A stretch of DNA of 8,265 nucleotides. Source: Janthinobacterium sp. (GTDB lineage: Bacteria; Pseudomonadota; Gammaproteobacteria; Burkholderiales; Burkholderiaceae_D). The position numbers and the translations under genes are program-made. Where the stretch lies: positions 40,898 to 49,162 of the forward strand of contig DMYQ01000198.1 in NCBI GenBank assembly GCA_003482555.1, in the 5' to 3' direction. Below the pieces are notes generated by a model that saw nothing but the letters and a program-made list of their open reading frames with translations, was not told the origin of the DNA and did not search any database. Shown here piece after piece: positions 6,183 through 8,265 of this stretch; the stretch's first letter is position 1, and each line of letters opens with the position of its first letter.

Positions 6183-8180
6183 ATGATATCTACGCTCCCT
6201 ACCACCAAGATGGCCAATGCGATCCGCGCGCTGGCGATGGACGCTGTCCAACAGGCCAATTCCGGCCATCCCGGCATGCCGATGGGCATGGCCGAAATCG
6301 CCGTCGCCCTGTGGAGCGGCCACTATCGCCACAATCCGGCCAATCCGAAATGGCTGAACCGCGACCGCTTCCTCTTGTCGAACGGCCATGGCTCGATGCT
6401 GCACTACGCGCTCTTGCACCTGACCGGCTACGACTTGAGCATGGCCGACTTGAAATCCTTCCGCCAGATGCACTCGAAAACCCCGGGTCACCCGGAAGTG
6501 GACGTCACGCCCGGCGTGGAAACGACCACCGGCCCGCTGGGCCAGGGTTTGGCCAACGCGGTCGGCATGGCCCTGTCGGAGCAATTGCTGGCGGCCGAGT
6601 TCAACCGCCCCGGTTTCGACGTCGTCGACCACCACACCTATGCCTTCCTGGGCGACGGTTGCCTGATGGAAGGCATTTCCCACGAAGTGTGTTCGCTGGC
6701 CGGCACCCTGGGCTTGAACAAGCTGATCGCGCTGTACGACGACAATGGCATCTCGATCGACGGCAAGGTCGAGGGCTGGTTCACGGACGACACCCCGAAG
6801 CGCTTTGAAGCCTACGGCTGGAACGTCATCGCCGCCGTCGACGGTCACGACGTGGCCGCCATCGATGCCGCCATCACGGCCGCGAAAGCATCCGCGAAAC
6901 CGACCCTGATCTGCTGCAAGACCATCATCGGCAAGGGTTCCCCGAATCTGCAGGGCGGCGACAAGGTGCATGGCGCCGCGCTGGGCGACAAGGAAATCGC
7001 GGCCGTGCGCGAATACATCGGCTGGGACGCCGCGCCCTTCGAGATGCCGGCCGACGTCTACGCCGCCTGGGATGGCAAGGCGCGCGGTCGCGCGCTCGAG
7101 GGCGAGTGGGACGAGCGCTTCGCCGCCTACGCCGAAGCCTTCCCGGTCCAGGCCGCCGAACTGGCGCGCCGCATGCGCGGCGACTTGCCGGCCGCCTTCG
7201 ACGAAGTGCTGAGCGCCGCCATCGCCGCCTGCGTGGAAAAGAAGGAAAACATCGCCACCCGCAAGGCCAGCCAGAACGCCATCCAGGCGCTGGCGCCCAC
7301 GCTGCCGGAATTTTTGGGCGGCTCGGCCGACTTGACCGGTTCCAATCTGACCAACTGGAAAGAGTGCGTTGCCGTGCGTTCCGGCCAGCCCGGTAATCAC
7401 ATCAATTACGGCGTGCGCGAATTCGGCATGAGCGCCATCATGAACGGCATCGTGCTGCATGGCGGTTACATTCCCTTCGGCGCCACCTTCCTCACCTTTT
7501 CCGATTACAGCCGCAACGCGCTGCGCATGGCCGCGCTGATGAAGCTGCGCTCGATCTTCGTGTTCACCCACGATTCGATCGGCCTGGGCGAAGACGGCCC
7601 CACCCATCAATCGGTCGAGCACGTCTCGTCCATGCGCCTGATCCCCAACCTGGACAACTGGCGTCCCTGCGACACGCTCGAATCGCTGGTCGCCTGGGGC
7701 GCCGCGGTCAAGCGCAAGGACGGTCCTTCGACCCTGATCTTTTCGCGCCAGAACTTGCCGTTCCAGGAACGCAGTGTCGAACAGATCGCCAACATCGCCC
7801 GCGGCGGCTATGTCTTGAACGACGTCGCCGAGGCGCAAGCCATCTTGATCGCCACCGGTTCCGAAGTGGAACTGGCGGTCGCGGCGGCCAGCGCCCTGGC
7901 TTCCGAAGGCATCCGGGTGCGCGTCGTCTCGATGCCGTCGACCGATGTCTATGACCGCCAGGACGCCGCCTACAAGGCGAGCGTCTTGACCAAGGGCGTG
8001 CCGCGGGTGGCGATCGAAGCGGGCGTGACCGACTTCTGGTACAAATACGTGGGCCTGGAAGGCGCCGTGGTCGGCATCGACAGCTTCGGCGAATCGGCCC
8101 CGGCCGGCGTGCTGTTCAAGCATTTCGGCTTCACGGTCGAGAACGTTGTCGCCAAGGTCAAGTCGGTTCTCGCCGCCTGA
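6183..8180 (+). CDS. tkt: Transketolase
   Basis: Encodes 665 residues, the usual bacterial length. This cytosolic thiamine-diphosphate and divalent-metal enzyme moves two-carbon units between ketoses and aldoses in the non-oxidative pentose phosphate pathway, producing glyceraldehyde-3-phosphate. Residues aligned by eye with E. coli TktA are all present: substrate and cofactor histidines H29, H69, H103, H263, H463 and H475; metal ligands D158 (in GDGCLMEG) and N188 (YDDNG); the catalytic glutamate E413; phosphate-binding R360, S387 and R522; and D471 in the DGPTHQ motif. N-terminal PP, central Pyr and C-terminal domains follow in the normal order. The ATG at 6183 begins MISTLPTTKMANAIR, as homologues do, although no good Shine-Dalgarno precedes it. 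gap follows after 50 bases, the usual carbon-metabolism pairing in betaproteobacteria, which suggests cotranscription. Nothing is missing. Confidence 0.97.
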   Translation: MISTLPTTKMANAIRALAMDAVQQANSGHPGMPMGMAEIAVALWSGHYRHNPANPKWLNRDRFLLSNGHGSMLHYALLHLTGYDLSMADLKSFRQMHSKTPGHPEVDVTPGVETTTGPLGQGLANAVGMALSEQLLAAEFNRPGFDVVDHHTYAFLGDGCLMEGISHEVCSLAGTLGLNKLIALYDDNGISIDGKVEGWFTDDTPKRFEAYGWNVIAAVDGHDVAAIDAAITAAKASAKPTLICCKTIIGKGSPNLQGGDKVHGAALGDKEIAAVREYIGWDAAPFEMPADVYAAWDGKARGRALEGEWDERFAAYAEAFPVQAAELARRMRGDLPAAFDEVLSAAIAACVEKKENIATRKASQNAIQALAPTLPEFLGGSADLTGSNLTNWKECVAVRSGQPGNHINYGVREFGMSAIMNGIVLHGGYIPFGATFLTFSDYSRNALRMAALMKLRSIFVFTHDSIGLGEDGPTHQSVEHVSSMRLIPNLDNWRPCDTLESLVAWGAAVKRKDGPSTLIFSRQNLPFQERSVEQIANIARGGYVLNDVAEAQAILIATGSEVELAVAAASALASEGIRVRVVSMPSTDVYDRQDAAYKASVLTKGVPRVAIEAGVTDFWYKYVGLEGAVVGIDSFGESAPAGVLFKHFGFTVENVVAKVKSVLAA

Positions 8181-8219
8181 TTCTAGTTTGTAGTGCTAAG
8201 TACCTCATTTTTTTTAATC

Positions 8220-8224
8220 GGGAG
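8220..8224 (+). promoter_or_regulatory. Ribosome binding site of gap
   Basis: GGGAG ends six bases before the ATG at 8231, an optimal Shine-Dalgarno. The 50-base tkt-gap spacer (8181-8230) also has a run of eight T (8208-8215), but no stable hairpin precedes it, so readthrough from tkt is expected. Confidence 0.65.
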
Positions 8225-8230
8225 CAAAGT

Positions 8231-8265
8231 ATGACGATCAAAGTTGCAATCAATGGTTATGGCCG
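8231..8265 (+). CDS. gap: Glyceraldehyde-3-phosphate dehydrogenase, 5' end only
   Basis: Only the first 11 codons, MTIKVAINGYG, plus two bases fit in the window. This is the start of the NAD-binding Rossmann fold of type I GAPDH, whose glycine-rich motif continues as NGFGRIGR or NGYGRIGR in known enzymes. The full enzyme would oxidise and phosphorylate glyceraldehyde-3-phosphate to 1,3-bisphosphoglycerate in glycolysis. The position directly after tkt, the good ribosome binding site and the known betaproteobacterial gene order all support the call. Whether the rest of the gene is intact cannot be seen. Confidence 0.88.
   Translation, partial: MTIKVAINGYG

Noticed and set aside
6156..8123. 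655-codon open frame antisense to transketolase
   Set aside because: It mirrors the third-position GC bias of tkt; it has histidine/glycine/valine-rich low-complexity translation and no recognisable motif.
8181..8230. Intrinsic terminator between tkt and gap, suggested by the T-run at 8208-8215
   Set aside because: No stable GC-rich stem precedes the T-run, so cotranscription is the simpler reading.

Overview
This window looks like core chromosome of a GC-rich betaproteobacterium, most likely Oxalobacteraceae (the Massilia / Janthinobacterium / Duganella group). The reasons are the transketolase-then-glyceraldehyde-3-phosphate-dehydrogenase gene order, an rsmE gene divergent from transketolase, and a large Oar-like TonB-dependent receptor whose N-terminus (MLRKTVLVRALSIAFG...) is of a type I associate with that family. 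This assignment rests on recognition, not on a search.

Layout. Positions 1-658 hold no gene I can support; they end in an AT-rich stretch with a perfect short palindrome and a possible promoter. Positions 659-1471 (+) encode a small exported Sel1-repeat protein of unknown role. A 571-base gap (1472-2042) carries a perfect 13-bp AT-rich inverted repeat, a 13-bp near-perfect direct repeat with a 22-bp period, and a candidate promoter overlapping a 7-bp inverted repeat. Positions 2043-5120 (+) encode a 1025-residue TonB-dependent outer-membrane receptor with an N-terminal carboxypeptidase-regulatory-like domain. It is followed by two consecutive hairpins with GCAA loops, the second being a strong, potentially bidirectional terminator shared with the convergent gene rsmE.

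The right-hand part is housekeeping. rsmE (5273-5998, -) encodes the 16S rRNA m3U1498 methyltransferase. A 184-base divergent control region follows, containing four A-tracts in helical phase next to a candidate rsmE promoter and an extended -10 promoter for tkt. Transketolase (6183-8180, +) is complete. Fifty bases later the first 11 codons of gap begin (8231) and run off the window. tkt and gap serve the non-oxidative pentose phosphate pathway and glycolysis/gluconeogenesis, share glyceraldehyde-3-phosphate, and are probably cotranscribed, since no hairpin terminator separates them.

I found no mobile element, CRISPR array, tRNA or rRNA, and nothing that amounts to a new multi-gene system. 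The least explained items are the C-terminal region of the Sel1 protein, the ligand of the receptor, and the non-coding structures listed in the findings.
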